DNA of 64,000 nt from Epiperipatus broadwayi (lineage: Eukaryota; Onychophora; Udeonychophora; Euonychophora; Peripatidae): NCBI GenBank assembly GCA_028023455.1, contig JAQFVV010006335.1:2466412-2530411 (forward strand), read 5' to 3'. Of this stretch, positions 49,770-60,541 are shown piece after piece; the first letter of the stretch is position 1, and the number at the start of each line of letters is the position of its first letter. Both the position numbers and the translations under genes were made by a program. Below the pieces are notes generated by a model that was given only the letters and a program-made list of their open reading frames with translations, did not search any database and was not told the DNA's origin.

Positions 49770-50035
49770 GGTCTATTACATATTAATTTTTGGTAATGAA
49801 CATGTCTCTTTTATTTTAAGTTTGTGATCATTTCTTTCATCTGACATCTGTATTTATTTCATTATTATTTTAATGACAGAGGAATTAACAACTCCAGGTT
49901 TTATCTTAGAATTTTTATGCATTAATAAATGTTCATTTATTCTAATTCTAAGATTTGTCCCAGTCTTACCATAATATACAAATGGGCAGTATTTTAGTCT
50001 GCAGTTTACAGCATAACCACATTGGGTTGATCAAA
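49770..50035 (-). pseudogene. PLE-C left copy: GIY-YIG fragment
   Basis: Minus-strand translation gives TQCGYAVNCRLKYCPFVYYG followed by KTGTNLRIRINEHLLMHKNS, a GIY-YIG amino half with the YYG Gly, the Arg of the RIRINEH helix, and a Cys cluster like that of PLE-B. The frame continues as KIKPGVVNSSVIKI before stops. This is a different family from PLE-A and related to PLE-B. Neither the RT nor the amino end of the nuclease domain is present. Confidence 0.75.
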
Positions 50036-50075
50036 TGTTAAAATTGAGTCCTTTGTGTTGTAAACAAGCTTGTGG

Positions 50076-50310
50076 TTTATGCTCTTAACTGCAGCCAAAA
50101 TGACTGTCCATATATTATATTATGGTGAAACCTGGACAAATCTTAGAACTGGAATAACTCAACTTTCAGTAATGTATGAAAAATCTAATATTTAGTCCAC
50201 AGCTGTCATAAATGTGATGTGAATGTTGTAAACATTATATGCAAAGAAAGAAAATTACAAACAAAATAAAAGAGGCATAGTTCATTACACAAAATAAATA
50301 TGTAATAAGC
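50076..50310 (+). pseudogene. PLE-C right copy: inverted, more diverged
   Basis: Mirrors the left copy: CTTAACTGCAGCCAAAATGA corresponds to the minus-strand GTAAACTGCAGACTAAAATA, and ATATTATGGTGAAACCTGGACA to ATATTATGGTAAGACTGGGACA, then ACAAACAAAATAAAAGAGGC to ACAAACTTAAAATAAAAGAGAC. Stops are frequent. The two copies meet at about 50,055 with their 5' sides, the same head-to-head arrangement as PLE-B. Confidence 0.7.
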
Positions 50311-52332
50311 TAAATCAGCAAAAAATTAATGTTTTCAGCAGATTTATCATCAAAATGATGGCAAAGCATTGAAAGTATACTTTGCACAATAAATTTTACT
50401 AAATTTTATACTTTAACTGTTTTTGTATTTTGTATTTGGGCGCCAAAATTACTATAGCTATGTGCTGGATGAAAGATTTTTGTTTCATACATCCTGACCA
50501 TGAGGGCGCCACTAGTCCGAAAACCGGAACTAGACATTTATTTTAAGGGTGGGCAGGATATACGAACATGAATGTGCCTGACTAAACCCAGGGAGAGCAA
50601 AAGCTAATGAAGGTGGTTCAGACAATTGAGAAAACACTGAGACAAACGTCAGCCAAAATACTTATAAGAACTTTGTAAATTTATTAAACATAATAACAAA
50701 ATAAACATGAAACTTGATATACATTTACTTAGCAGATCTTAACATTGAGTGTATGCGAGCAGAACTACATTAAATACCCAGGCAGACACGTTCATTTCTT
50801 ATCTATGACACAATAATGGCTTATATCTTCTTGCTAGTGGTTCACCCAACCAATTCCCTTTTCCCTATAGATATTTAGTAAGATGGATGTTTGTGGAGAA
50901 TAATGGGACAGCGCAGATGAGCTTTTCTTAGTCCAGAAAAGAAATGTTGGAACCAAGAATGTCATAATTCTGCAAAATGCTCATGGACAAGTATATTGAA
51001 ATGAGCCAAGATTAGTCTCACACAAGAAAGAAACATAAATTATGCAATCTGAATTATAGCAAATAAATCTCTACCAAAAATAAATAAATCATATATCCTC
51101 GCAATTGCTAGCCAAAGCCAAGTTTGATTTAGTTTACGCCGAAGCAAACAAACAAAAATAAAAGAAAACTACTAAGGTCGGTCTGAGCATTTAACAAGGG
51201 TTAATCATAAAACTGAGAAATTATTAAGCACATAAAATATCACTCGCCCTACACTCTCGAACAAGCAACATTTTAAGATTGAAAATCTTGCTACTAAGAT
51301 TGTACTGTAAAATAAACAAAAATACATTAATATTTAAATTGATAAATTACACATCGTAAATATAATTTCCTTTTAAGATTAAGCTGAGATCTGCAAGAGA
51401 CTTAATTAGAGATTTAGCCCTGATTTTGACATGAAAAGGTAAGTTACCTCGAGATAATATTAAGTTCTGTTGTTCACACAAAGCTCGGTTTATGGAGTCA
51501 TTTACTACAGGTTCAGAAGTCTGGAGGCATTATCGGGATCCACTCTGGACTTGACAGTTAGGTCATGATGAAAGTCACAATTTGGAGCTCTGGCGGTTCA
51601 TCTTTGGAAAGGCTCAGCCCATCATGTTGTGGTGATTCTTCGTGGCGTATATTACAGGCATGGCATCTGAATGACTGCTATTATCGCGGCAAATAGAGTT
51701 ATTGTCGGTCAACGGAAATTCAACTTGGTGATTCCCGTAGCACCAATATCAAAAAAAAAAGTTTTAGTCACTTTCACAATGCAACAGTTCAATAACAGCT
51801 AAAATCTGAATCGATCCTCAATAAGAAGAAGGTGAGCAATAAAAACTGAATGAATAGAATAGTCTCTTTGAATCCTCCTCTCTAATCAAACCAAAAAATA
51901 AATTACCCAGCTATTTATGTCCTTCGTTATCTCCCGCGCAATCTTAATTAGAAAACAATATCTTACAGGGCTTAATCTTACAAAAATGATTATTATTTTT
52001 TTTTATAAAAAAAAATACAAAACTAAATCTCAGCTTTAAAATACATCAACATTAATTTTTTTTTTTTTTAGTTTAAATAAAATACATATAAGAGCACTAA
52101 TTAAACCTTGTTTGCTTTTAATTATTTTAAAAGAAAACAAGCGTCATAAATAAAAATATTTTATACTAAAATCAACTTAGAATTAAGAAGATAAGATTTC
52201 AAAATAAATAAGAATGTGCGTTATTGCACATATAAAACTTGGGGTTTTTTTTTTCCAATTTACATGATAGAACCCGGATAAAGTATCCAGTTGCTATTTT
52301 CTTTTTTTTTTTTTCAAACTTAAAACCCCAAC
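50311..52332 (-). mobile_element. Unclassified, candidate 3' LTR of Gypsy-3
   Basis: On the minus strand, TGTTGGGGTTTTAAG begins at 52,333, shortly after the purine-rich GGCCAGGGGGAGGGG (about 52,352-52,366) at the end of Gypsy-3. An LTR of about 1.9 kb, similar to the 2.0-kb LTRs of Gypsy-2, would end near the GGCGCC at 50,441-50,446. A second GGCGCC at about 50,504 is followed by a hairpin (CTAGTCCG-AAAA-CCGGAACTAG-like). No second LTR copy exists in the window to confirm the limits, so the call is tentative. 50,311-50,430 is probably the 3' flank of PLE-C. Confidence 0.35.
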
Positions 52333-52430
52333 ATTTAAAACTTTTAAATCCCCTCCCCCTGGCCAAACATTTGCCATGAGATCAATTCCTTAAGTGTACC
52401 TCCTATCTTTTAAGTGGCTGGCCTAAGGAT

Positions 52431-53004
52431 TCATGCATTATAAGATCCATAAACCCCAAGCTCATCTTCCAATACAAAGGCATTCAGACAATTTTTCTTT
52501 TGTATAGTGAAGGGTCCCTCATATACTGGGAAAAATTTCTTATATTGATGCTGGGTTGGATTGCTGACATGAGGTTTTTGTACAAAAACCAAGTCCCCTA
52601 CCTCGAATCTACATGGTCGTGGATTTCCCCGCTTTATGCATACTTCAGCCATATGTTTCAACTTTATTCGAGCCTTTCTTTTATCCATTTCTTCATCAAT
52701 TTTGTCCTGATCTACAGGCAAGGGAGCCTTTATCAGCATTGGATAATTCTATCCAAAATGTAATCTGATGGGGGCAAACCCTGTAGATTCATTCTGTGTC
52801 CAATTTATGTAGTTAGTGATGTTTCCCATCTGATTCCCCCATCCACGGTGATTTTCACTGACATAAAGCCGAAATAAATGGTTTAACTCCCTTATGACTC
52901 TCTCACAGGGATTCGATTGAGGATTACGAATAGATGTTAATACATGCTGAATGCCCTGTTGCTGAATCCACTTTTTCCAGTGGTGAGAAAGGCAAAGTAT
53001 CAAA

Positions 53005-53005
<1 letters not shown>
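52431..53005 (-). pseudogene. Gypsy-3: truncated integrase C-terminal half
   Basis: Minus-strand reading: WKKWIQQQGIQHVLTSIRNP and QSNPCERVIRELNHLFRLYV include the third catalytic residue (Glu of NPCERV). INWTQNESTGFAPIRLHFG ends at a single TAG stop (52,749-52,751); the same frame then continues with MLIKAPLPVDQDKIDEEMDK, CRFEVGDLVFVQKPHVSNP and a YEGPFTI tail. It is very close in sequence to the Gypsy-2 integrase. The 5' side is cut off exactly at the (AC)n(TA)n microsatellite at 53,005, so the first two catalytic Asp residues, RH, RT and protease are missing. It cannot be functional. Confidence 0.88.

Positions 53006-53080
<75 letters not shown>
53005..53080. repeat. (CA)n(TA)n microsatellite
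   Basis: About 20 bases of CA repeat followed by about 55 bases of TA. It marks the truncation point of Gypsy-3. Confidence 0.95.
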
Positions 53081-53084
<4 letters not shown>

Positions 53085-54313
53085 GAGTTCCACTCCCTAC
53101 ACCTTAGGTGATGACATTCATCTTTTTATAATGATAAAAAAATGCTGATTATAATTATATTCCTTTTTCTTTCTTGAACATATATTTAATACCATCCTAC
53201 ACACACATTACCTTTTATTCTTTTATTAACTGGTTCAGTATAAATTTATTATTAAATAAATAATTATTAATAGAATTTTTTTATTGCAGATGCCTTTCTT
53301 CCGTTTAAAAGTTATTTTTCCTCAATTTTACTTCTAAAATCATATGTATTAAAATCTTATAAGATTTGCCAAAAATTGTCACAATAAAATACTATTTGTC
53401 TTTGATGAGAAATGCGATTTCTATTTTCTACATGTCAAATAAGTCGTGTCCTAATTTCATTTTATTTTTATTTTAACATATATATGTTTTTAACGATGAT
53501 AGTAAGTGCACGCATTCATTATTTTCCATGTTTATGCTAGCTAAATCATGGAAGTTTTAACAAGAAAGAGTTGGTAATAAAATGCAAAAATGTTAGATTT
53601 AAATCATCACAATATTCCTTTATTCTTATAATGTCTTCCATTACAATAAACCTTAATAGCATCAGATACAAATAAAATTCCTATCTTTAAAAAAAGACAA
53701 TATATTTGCCAGCCATCTGGGATATGCTGATGTACATGAAAAAGTAATCAACGTCCTCAATAAGCCCTTGTGAGAAAATAATTCAAAAATACAGTTGAGT
53801 GTTTAAGTTATCATCAATGGCTTGGCTTCAAAGTTAGTTATAATATTGCACAGTTCTACAAGTAATAATTTGATATAGTCATCTTGTTACAATTTTCTGA
53901 GAATTATGATATTATTTAAAATTTTGGTTTCATATTTTTTAAATAGTGCTTCCTGATAAACGTGATATACCAACCTTTAAACAACACATAGCTGAGTTTT
54001 TTCTCACTAGCTTAACTATTTTTCCCATTATAATATGTAAGAAACATTAAGATCACACTATTAACCATGTATTAATAGTATAAATGTTTCATTTAGATAT
54101 GTGGATAGAAAAAGAAGCTTATTTACTCAATTTTATACTAACATAAGCAAACTAATACTATATTATGCCAAATAATCTTTGAGGAATTCTCTACTCTATG
54201 AGTTTATATTTGTAACTTTTAAATAATAAAAGAATTTATTAAATAATTCATTTTGTCTTTATTAATAATATACAATCAATAATATCCATTATAAATCTGC
54301 GATATATATATAT
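53081..54313. other. AT-rich DNA, nothing recognised
   Basis: No supported feature. It ends in a short (TA)n run (54,302-54,313) into which Gypsy-2 inserted. Confidence 0.55.
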
Positions 54314-56344
54314 TGTAACAGGAACTGGGTTCAAACCTTGTTACAAAAGGAATGAGAATGTAGTTGTATATAATTTTTATTTATTTATTAGTATTAGATA
54401 ATTATTTATAAAAGTCGCACATACCAAGCGGACATGTATTTGCTGGAATGAGGGGTGTGGGTATATATTATGAGTGGCATATGTATATGTAGATAGATAT
54501 TATTGTTGAGAACAGTAAAGTAGAAATTTAGAAGACTTTAAAGCAGGTAAAAGAAGAATTTTTTTTTTTTTTGTGAGTATAAATTTCCTGAATGAATTGG
54601 GAAAATGGATCGCATTGTTTAATAGAAAGAAAGAAAAATAAAGAAAGCAAAATCCAACTGCTTGAATGGATATATATTTTTTGTGTGTGTTTGTTTTAAT
54701 TAAATGGATTTTTCAAAAATAATTTTGATTAAGAAAAATGAACATGGAATGCCATTAGTTATTGAAGTAATTTTCAACCTCTTTTGTTTGGTTAAAGTTG
54801 GCAAAAGGATTTGTAATTAAAAGGTCAGGAATTTAAAAAGAAAAAGAGAGATAAGTAAAAGTCAAGATCGCTAAGTGGTTTTCCTTTTGTTTGACATTTT
54901 TGTAAGAAAATCTATTTTTGAAACAAAGGAATACCAGCAATCAGGTGGGAGGCAACTGGGATTGATTAATTAATTTGAAAAAATGGACAGTTGAGCTCTG
55001 CTAGTCTTATGTGTAAGATATTTTAAATTTTAGTTGAAGAAAATTTATTAGCTGAAAAGAAAAAAAATGGAGGGGCAAATTGTGCAAACTAAACTACATA
55101 TATGAGTGACCTCATGGATCGCATGGGGTAGAATCACCATCATGCTTGGTCAGTGTTTGGATCCCAACCATTTTAATATGCCACATTATTATATTCTACA
55201 ATCAACATCTCCAACTGCCCCACATAACTAAAGCTATTTGAATCCAATGTAGATTGTATGCCATTCCAGAACTAAGCCAAAAGAATAAAGAACAGAAGAT
55301 TGAATACGCCACTTTAGAGGGACTAAAGGAATGAAATGTTAAGTGGAAGCAATGGATGCCATATTTGCCTAGGTAGGATTCCCGGAATCTTTTTGTGAGT
55401 GCACTCGGAAACACGTACACCAGTTATTCAAATTATACTATACCGGTAAATATACACTTATTATGCCATTTTCAATTTTTAAAGTTAATCTAACCTAATT
55501 GCAAGAATATTTCATACTATACCTGTATTATTGAATTTTTTTAATGTCTTCTCCTGAATAATATTTCATTAAAATATTTATTATATGTGTGCCATTTATT
55601 GATTATGTTTTTTTTTAAATAAGTAATAGTAGATCTGTAGCTAAATTATTGATTTAGTGCGATACACATTATAGAATTTATGAGTTCCAAAATCTTATAC
55701 ATGTATGTGCTGGTGAGAATTTAACAATAATTTACAGCGAAACAGATTAGATAGCAAAGTATATGAGGATTGTAAAAAAATTAGTTTAAACTTTAATGGG
55801 ATAACAGAAATAGAAAGATATAGAACGAATTGATTTGAAATTGCATTCCCTTTCATTTCTTCTCCGGAGCATGGCACTACCACACCCTGAGCATTAAGAC
55901 GGGCAACTAATTAAAAGGCTAAATCAAATAAATATTTAATGGACCCTACAATTCTTGTTGAATAACGAGTTTGGCACTTGGCAATGAACAAAAAAAAACA
56001 TTCGTTGTCCATCAACGTAGAAGTCTAGTTAAAGTTAAGTTAAAGCTGGGAGGGTTCGATTTCCTTACCTGATGTGTATGTGTTTTGCTGTCGGTTGCTT
56101 CATTTAGCCTATTGAATGACCCAAGGTTCGAGAAAACTTCGCGTAAGGGGTGAATGACTCAATTTGTTTTCGGGAAAACTTCATATGGGAAGGGCCGTTA
56201 GTTATATATATGCGTTACTGTAAAAATTCACCCTCAGAAAGAACACCTGTAGGAAAATTGGTTTTATAAAAGTAAAGGTTTGAATTCAGCTAAATTATAA
56301 TTTTAAAAATGTAAACAGTACTCAGAGAGGGGTAAATTGTCACA
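54314..56344 (+). mobile_element. Gypsy-2 5' LTR
   Basis: About 2,031 bases from TGTAACAGG to TGTCACA; long for a Gypsy LTR. The ends are inverted (TGTAACA against TGTTACA in the 3' LTR copy). The first 31 bases, TGTAACAGG-AACTGGGTTCAAAC-CTTGTTACA, form a hairpin whose loop side holds GGGTTCAAACC, a match to the pol III B-box pattern GWTCRANNC. Two minus-strand open frames (55,202-55,420 and 55,695-55,883) recur in the 3' LTR but have no known counterpart and are probably incidental. Confidence 0.93.
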
Positions 56345-56694
56345 ATGGATGCTCAATGATGGGGCTTTTGAAGAACGGAGATGGATAGTGTAAAGGTGGC
56401 TTAAGGATATAGAGGGCACATAAATCAAAGGGAGAAAATTTTTTTTAAAAAAAAAAAAGAAAGAGAGGAAATATAAGTGTTGTTTTTTTTAAGTGTGAAA
56501 ATGAATGCTGTTTAGATAAATATTTTTTTCTGAGAAGAGAAAAATAATAATGGAATTTAATGGTAAATATACAAATAGGGCAAAAACAAAAAGGGAGAAA
56601 ATAAATACTACATGGAGAAATGGTTGGGGGTTGGGACATTGAACCTGGCACATATTGGTAGTCTCACTAGAAAGTAATATAAAGTAAAATAGAT
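56345..56694 (+). other. Gypsy-2 leader with candidate primer binding site
   Basis: Directly after the 5' LTR comes ATGGATGCTCAATGATGGGG. TGGATGCTCAAT at 56,346 begins with the TGG that pairs to a tRNA CCA end and is at the right place for a primer binding site, but I cannot name the tRNA. The rest of the leader is A-rich and non-coding. Confidence 0.45.
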
Positions 56695-57300
56695 ATGATA
56701 ATAACAAGATTACAGGAGATAGAGGGGATGAAAATGAAGGTATTTGGAGGACAGAAGGAAGAGAGCCCAAGGGAACATATAAATAGTTTACAAAAATATT
56801 TTAGGAGATATGGGATACCAGAGGAATGCAAAATAACCTTAGCGCAGGCCCACCTTCAAGGATATGCAAAAATGTGGTGGGATTCTATGCTACATCAGCC
56901 CCAAACATACCAGGAGTATGAAACGGCTCTGAAGAAGGCGTTTTGGAATGAGGAACAGCAGGAGAACCTCAAAATGTGAGTCATCTATGAGAAGTTTTCG
57001 GAAAAAGGGAAGGAAAATTACATACAGTTTTTCAGATGACAAGTGGCCATACTGAAGACATTAGAGTGTGGTAAACTATCTGAAAATCAGATAGTAAAAA
57101 TGGTGTGTCGAAATTTGCCAGTAGAAATAAGATGCAGAATGGGAATTAAAAGGATTAGGTTAGCTAAAGAAATTGACAAAATATTAAGTCAAATTGAGGT
57201 AGGTGAGCAGATGAGGGAGATCGAAGACAGAAGATTTGGGGATAAATGCCAAACTGATATAACAGAGGAAGAAGGAATTTCACACTTGGAAACAAAGAAA
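56695..57300 (+). pseudogene. Gypsy-2 gag (capsid part), with two stops
   Basis: gag would form the virus-like particle. The first 94 codons end with QAHLQGYAKMWWDSMLHQPQ and YQEYETALKKAFW, which match the capsid-type segment of animal Gypsy gag (Trp-Trp followed by an aromatic-rich helix). TGA stops at 56,977-56,979 and 57,037-57,039 interrupt the frame; the same frame then continues without shift into CGKLSENQIVKMVCRNLPVE. The first Met codon is at 56,695. I see no CCHC zinc knuckle between capsid and protease, so part of gag may have been deleted. The second stop is followed by a GTG and not an ATG. Confidence 0.75.
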
Positions 57301-58075
57301 CATATTGGGAATTTGGTGTGCTCATGGGAAGATAGGATTCCTCAATGTGCCAAACAGGAATGCCCAAAGATTCATATGGAAATCAATCAAATAGAAATAG
57401 AAACCCTCATTGATTCCGGAAGTCAAATTTCTGTTATGTCAGAAACACTATATCACAAACTGATAAAGAAACAACCTGGAATATGGACCCTTCCACTGAA
57501 GACTACATTGGTGACAATGGCAAACAATAAGAGGGCCAAAGTAGAACATAGGCAGATATGGGTAGACCTACTGATAAATAGGAAAACTATCACTCATGTA
57601 TTCCTTATTATGAAGGACCTGATACATGAGGCCATATTAGGATCTGATTTTTTACACAAATATAAATGTGTCCCAGATTATGAGAAAAGAAGAGTTACGT
57701 GCGGAGAAATAATTAAATTTCTAGTGCCCGACTTATATCATTCAATTGGGGTCATGAAAGTTAAGGAAGACCCAATGGATAGAGTGATAGCTGAAAAAGA
57801 TAAGCAGGCGAATAAGACCAAAGTGGAAGAAGAGCATGCACTGCAGAAAATATTGGAAGAATATGGCCATATATTTTCAGATATACTGGGTGTAATTCAA
57901 GGGTTCGAGCAGAGAATTAAAATAAATCAAGATCAGCCATTCCAGTCTAGGTCATACCCGGTTCCACATCAATATCGGGATAACGTGAATAAACAAATCA
58001 ATCAAATGATGAAATGGGGAATTATTTGAAAGTGTTCCTCCCCATATTGCAATCCACTGGTGATTGTTAAAAAAA
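57300..58075 (+). pseudogene. Gypsy-2 protease and RT amino end
   Basis: This part of the open frame 57,043-58,029 has IETLIDSGSQISVMSETLYH, with the aspartic protease motif IDSGS, followed by an approximately 180-residue segment with LIHEAILGSDFLHKYKCVPD. The RT approach sequence FEQRIKINQDQPFQSRSYPV leads to KWGII, where a TGA stop (58,027-58,029) interrupts. About 40 bases later a one-base frameshift in an A-run (about 58,069-58,075) moves the reading into the next frame. The equivalent region of Gypsy-1 lacks this frameshift. Protease would process the polyprotein. Confidence 0.87.
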
Positions 58076-58624
58076 GATGGGGTGCTCAGGTTATGTTTGG
58101 ACACAAGACAATTGAACCGAATAACTATCCCATATTGTACCATTCCTCCTCCCATGAAAGAGCTGTTGGGAAGATTTAAGGGAAAGAAAATATTTTCAAC
58201 GTTCGATCTGACGACCAGTTATTGGCAGATCCAACTCCATCCTGATGACCAGAAATATACCTCTTTTAGATATGATGGTTATTTATATCAATTTAACCGT
58301 ATGCCATTTGGCCTAATAAGCAGTAGTGCAAGGTTGCTGAGATGTTTGGACCATGTGTTGTCAGAGGAAGTAAAACAATTGGTCACTATGTATGTAGATG
58401 GTGTATTGGTGGCATCGCAATCCATCGAAGAACATTTTAGGGATTTAGAGATATTTCTCAAAGAGTGTTTAAAGAAAGGAATCAAGGTTAATTTTAAAAA
58501 AAGCATGTTATGTAAAGATGAAATTACATTTTTGGGTCATGTAGTGGGTTCCCATGGGATAAAACCCCATCCAGACAAAGTCTTGGCTATTAGAGAATTT
58601 CCTAAACCTACATCGCAGATGTAA
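58064..58624 (+). pseudogene. Gypsy-2 reverse transcriptase with altered active site
   Basis: 186 codons: LRLCLDTRQLNRITIPYCTI, FSTFDLTTSYWQIQLHPDD (first catalytic Asp), FNRMPFGLISSSARLLRCLD, then the active site reads YVDG instead of YVDD (in LVTMYVDGVLVAS), so one of the two essential Asp residues is replaced. KGIKVNFKKSMLCKDEITFL and GHVVGSHGIKPHPDKVLAI follow. A TAA at 58,622-58,624 stops the frame inside the thumb block; the frame then continues as VCSFMGLCNFYKRF. The domain otherwise aligns from end to end with Gypsy-1 RT. Both the stop and the changed residue make it inactive. Confidence 0.92.
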
Positions 58625-59272
58625 GTTTGTTCCTTTATGGGCCTCTGCAATTTCTATAAACGATTTTATGAGGGTTTTGCAGAACAAATGGAACCTTTGG
58701 TTAGGTTAGTAAGAAAGAATGTCCTGTAGAAATGGACTCAGGAACAAGAGAAAGCCTTTGAGAATATAAAAAGAGGTTTTGAAAAACAAGTCATGCTGGC
58801 ATTTCCAGATTTCAAGAAGCCATTCATTGTACAAATGGACAGTAGTGGGTATGGGTTAGGAGTTACTTTGTCCCAGATGCAAGATGATAATCAGGTAAAA
58901 GTATTGTACTTTATGAGCCGATTGCTCAAAAAGCCAGAGCATCATTATACCACTAATGAAAAGGAAGCCCTTGCAATTGTCTGGGCATTCCAGAAGTTCA
59001 GAACACTTTTGTTGGGATCAAAAGTGGTTGTCGTTACGGATCATAAAAGCTTGGAGTTTTTGAACCACAGCTACCTCACCAACATCCATATGATTCCATG
59101 GAGCCTATATCTACAGGAATATGACTACACTGTAAAATATTGCAAAGTGTCAGAGAACATTGTGCCACATATATTAAGTCGTAACCTTGCTCGATCCCAG
59201 CCATGCCATTTAATTGGAGAGAACTTGTATATTGCCAGCTTAAACCTGAACATAAATGAAGCAGTGGAATGA
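58625..59272 (+). pseudogene. Gypsy-2 connection and RNase H
   Basis: Same frame as the RT, with a TAG at 58,727-58,729. The open part 58,793-59,272 has KPFIVQMDSSGYGLGVTLSQ (first Asp), NEKEALAIVWAFQKF (Glu), and KVVVVTDHKSLEFLNHSYLT (Asp). The fourth acidic position reads ENIVPHILSR where Gypsy-1 has ENIVADILS, so this Asp is replaced by His. A TGA at 59,270-59,272 ends it. It would have removed the RNA strand during cDNA synthesis, but is inactive. Confidence 0.88.
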
Positions 59273-60520
59273 GATTTGGCTAAACTACCATACTTCCAAT
59301 GGGAAGATAAACAACTAAGGACATTGATTGAGCAGTTAGAGGAAAAGGGAACAACAGACTTGGGATGGGTAGTAAATAAGGCAGGACGATACTGAATGAG
59401 GCAATCAATATTACAGTATCAAATTCATGAGGACCAAGAAGAATGGAAGCCTGTTTTACTATGTCAGATGAGGGAGGCTGTTATTACTCATGTGCACTAA
59501 ATTTATGGTCATTATGGCACACTCAAAATGGAGGGTTTACTCCGGGATTGTTTTTATTGGCCCGGAATGCATAATAAAATTATGGCTGTGGTGGGCCAGT
59601 GTGAAATAAACCAAAAGGCAAAGCCAGCTAATAGGAGTTATGTAATACCTATGAAATCCATAATCCCAACACAGCCATGGGAAATGATGGCTTTGGATTA
59701 CTATGGTCCATTGCCCATTTTTAACAAGAAAAAGTATCTGCTCATGGTCTATGACCTATTCTCAAAATTTGTAGCCGCATACCCGATATCCCTGGCAAAT
59801 ACCAAAAACGCTATAAAAATGCTAGAAATTAACCACTTTCCCACTGTGGGAAAACCACATAGTTTATTATCAGATCATGGCACTCCTTTCATGTCGGGGG
59901 AATGGCGTAGGTGGATACAACAACAAAGAGTTAAGCACATATTGACATCCATCCGTAATCCACAATCGAACCCATGCGAGCGGGTTATGCGGGAATTGCA
60001 TCGGCTATTTAGAACATATCTCCCAATGAACCATCGAGGGTGGGTCAAGCAAGTTCCACAGGTTACCAATTATATCAACTGGTCAGTCAATGAAACAACC
60101 AGGTTTGCTCCAATATGGCTTCATTTAGGAAAACATGTATCTCAATTGATAAAAACCACCATGACTTTGTTGGAAGAGCCCCCAATAGATGTAGAAGCCA
60201 ATAGAGCTCAAGCTTACCAGACCCTTATGAAAAGAAGTCAAAATAGAAATAAAAGGTCAGCGGGTACTCAGCACCGATTCCAAATAGGGGACAAGGTAAT
60301 GGTAAAAACACCACATGTTTGTGACACAGGAAAATTTGTTTGCCATAAGTTTTGTAATTTATATGAGGGTCCTTCCACCATTGTACAGTGACAGAAAAGT
60401 AATGCATTTTGGGTGGACCCAGGGTCAGATGTTAAAGGGTCTTATAATGCTAGGGCTCTAAAAACCGCACTACGATGGTTTTATTATTTTAGTCCTCAAA
60501 ATAAGTATACCTCCTTTTGA
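59273..60520 (+). pseudogene. Gypsy-2 integrase and C-terminal tail
   Basis: The frame is the same as that of RT and RNase H. Stops at 59,393-59,395 (TGA) and 59,498-59,500 (TAA) interrupt the amino part; 59,528-60,391 is open for 287 codons. The zinc-binding part has lost a Cys: CEINQKAKPANRSY against CEICQHAKPLNRAY in Gypsy-1. The core residues are intact: WEMMALDYYGPLPIF (Asp), LLSDHGTPFMSGEW (Asp) and RNPQSNPCERVMREL (Glu). The tail has HRFQIGDKVMVKTPHVCDTG and a YEGPSTIV block. A TGA at 60,389-60,391 is followed in frame by NAFWVDPGSDVKGSYNARAL up to a TGA at 60,518-60,520, which, by comparison with Gypsy-3, is the natural end. Confidence 0.9.
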
Positions 60521-60527
60521 AGACTTT

Positions 60528-60541
60528 CCAACAGGGGGCAT
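60528..60541 (+). promoter_or_regulatory. Gypsy-2 polypurine tract
   Basis: ACAGGGGGCA immediately upstream of the 3' LTR start at 60,542; it would prime plus-strand DNA synthesis. The position is fixed by the LTR boundary. Confidence 0.8.

Noticed and set aside
50336-50365. Hammerhead-like sequence next to PLE-C (minus strand TTTGATGATAAATCTGCTGAAAAC)
   Set aside because: TTGATGA and GAAAA are suggestive, but the sequence between them cannot form stem II and no stem I partner was found.
55202-55420. Minus-strand open frame in the Gypsy-2 5' LTR, also present at 61,438-61,650 in the 3' LTR
   Set aside because: Both copies are open only because the LTRs are near-identical copies. No known domain, antisense to the element, so no support for a gene.
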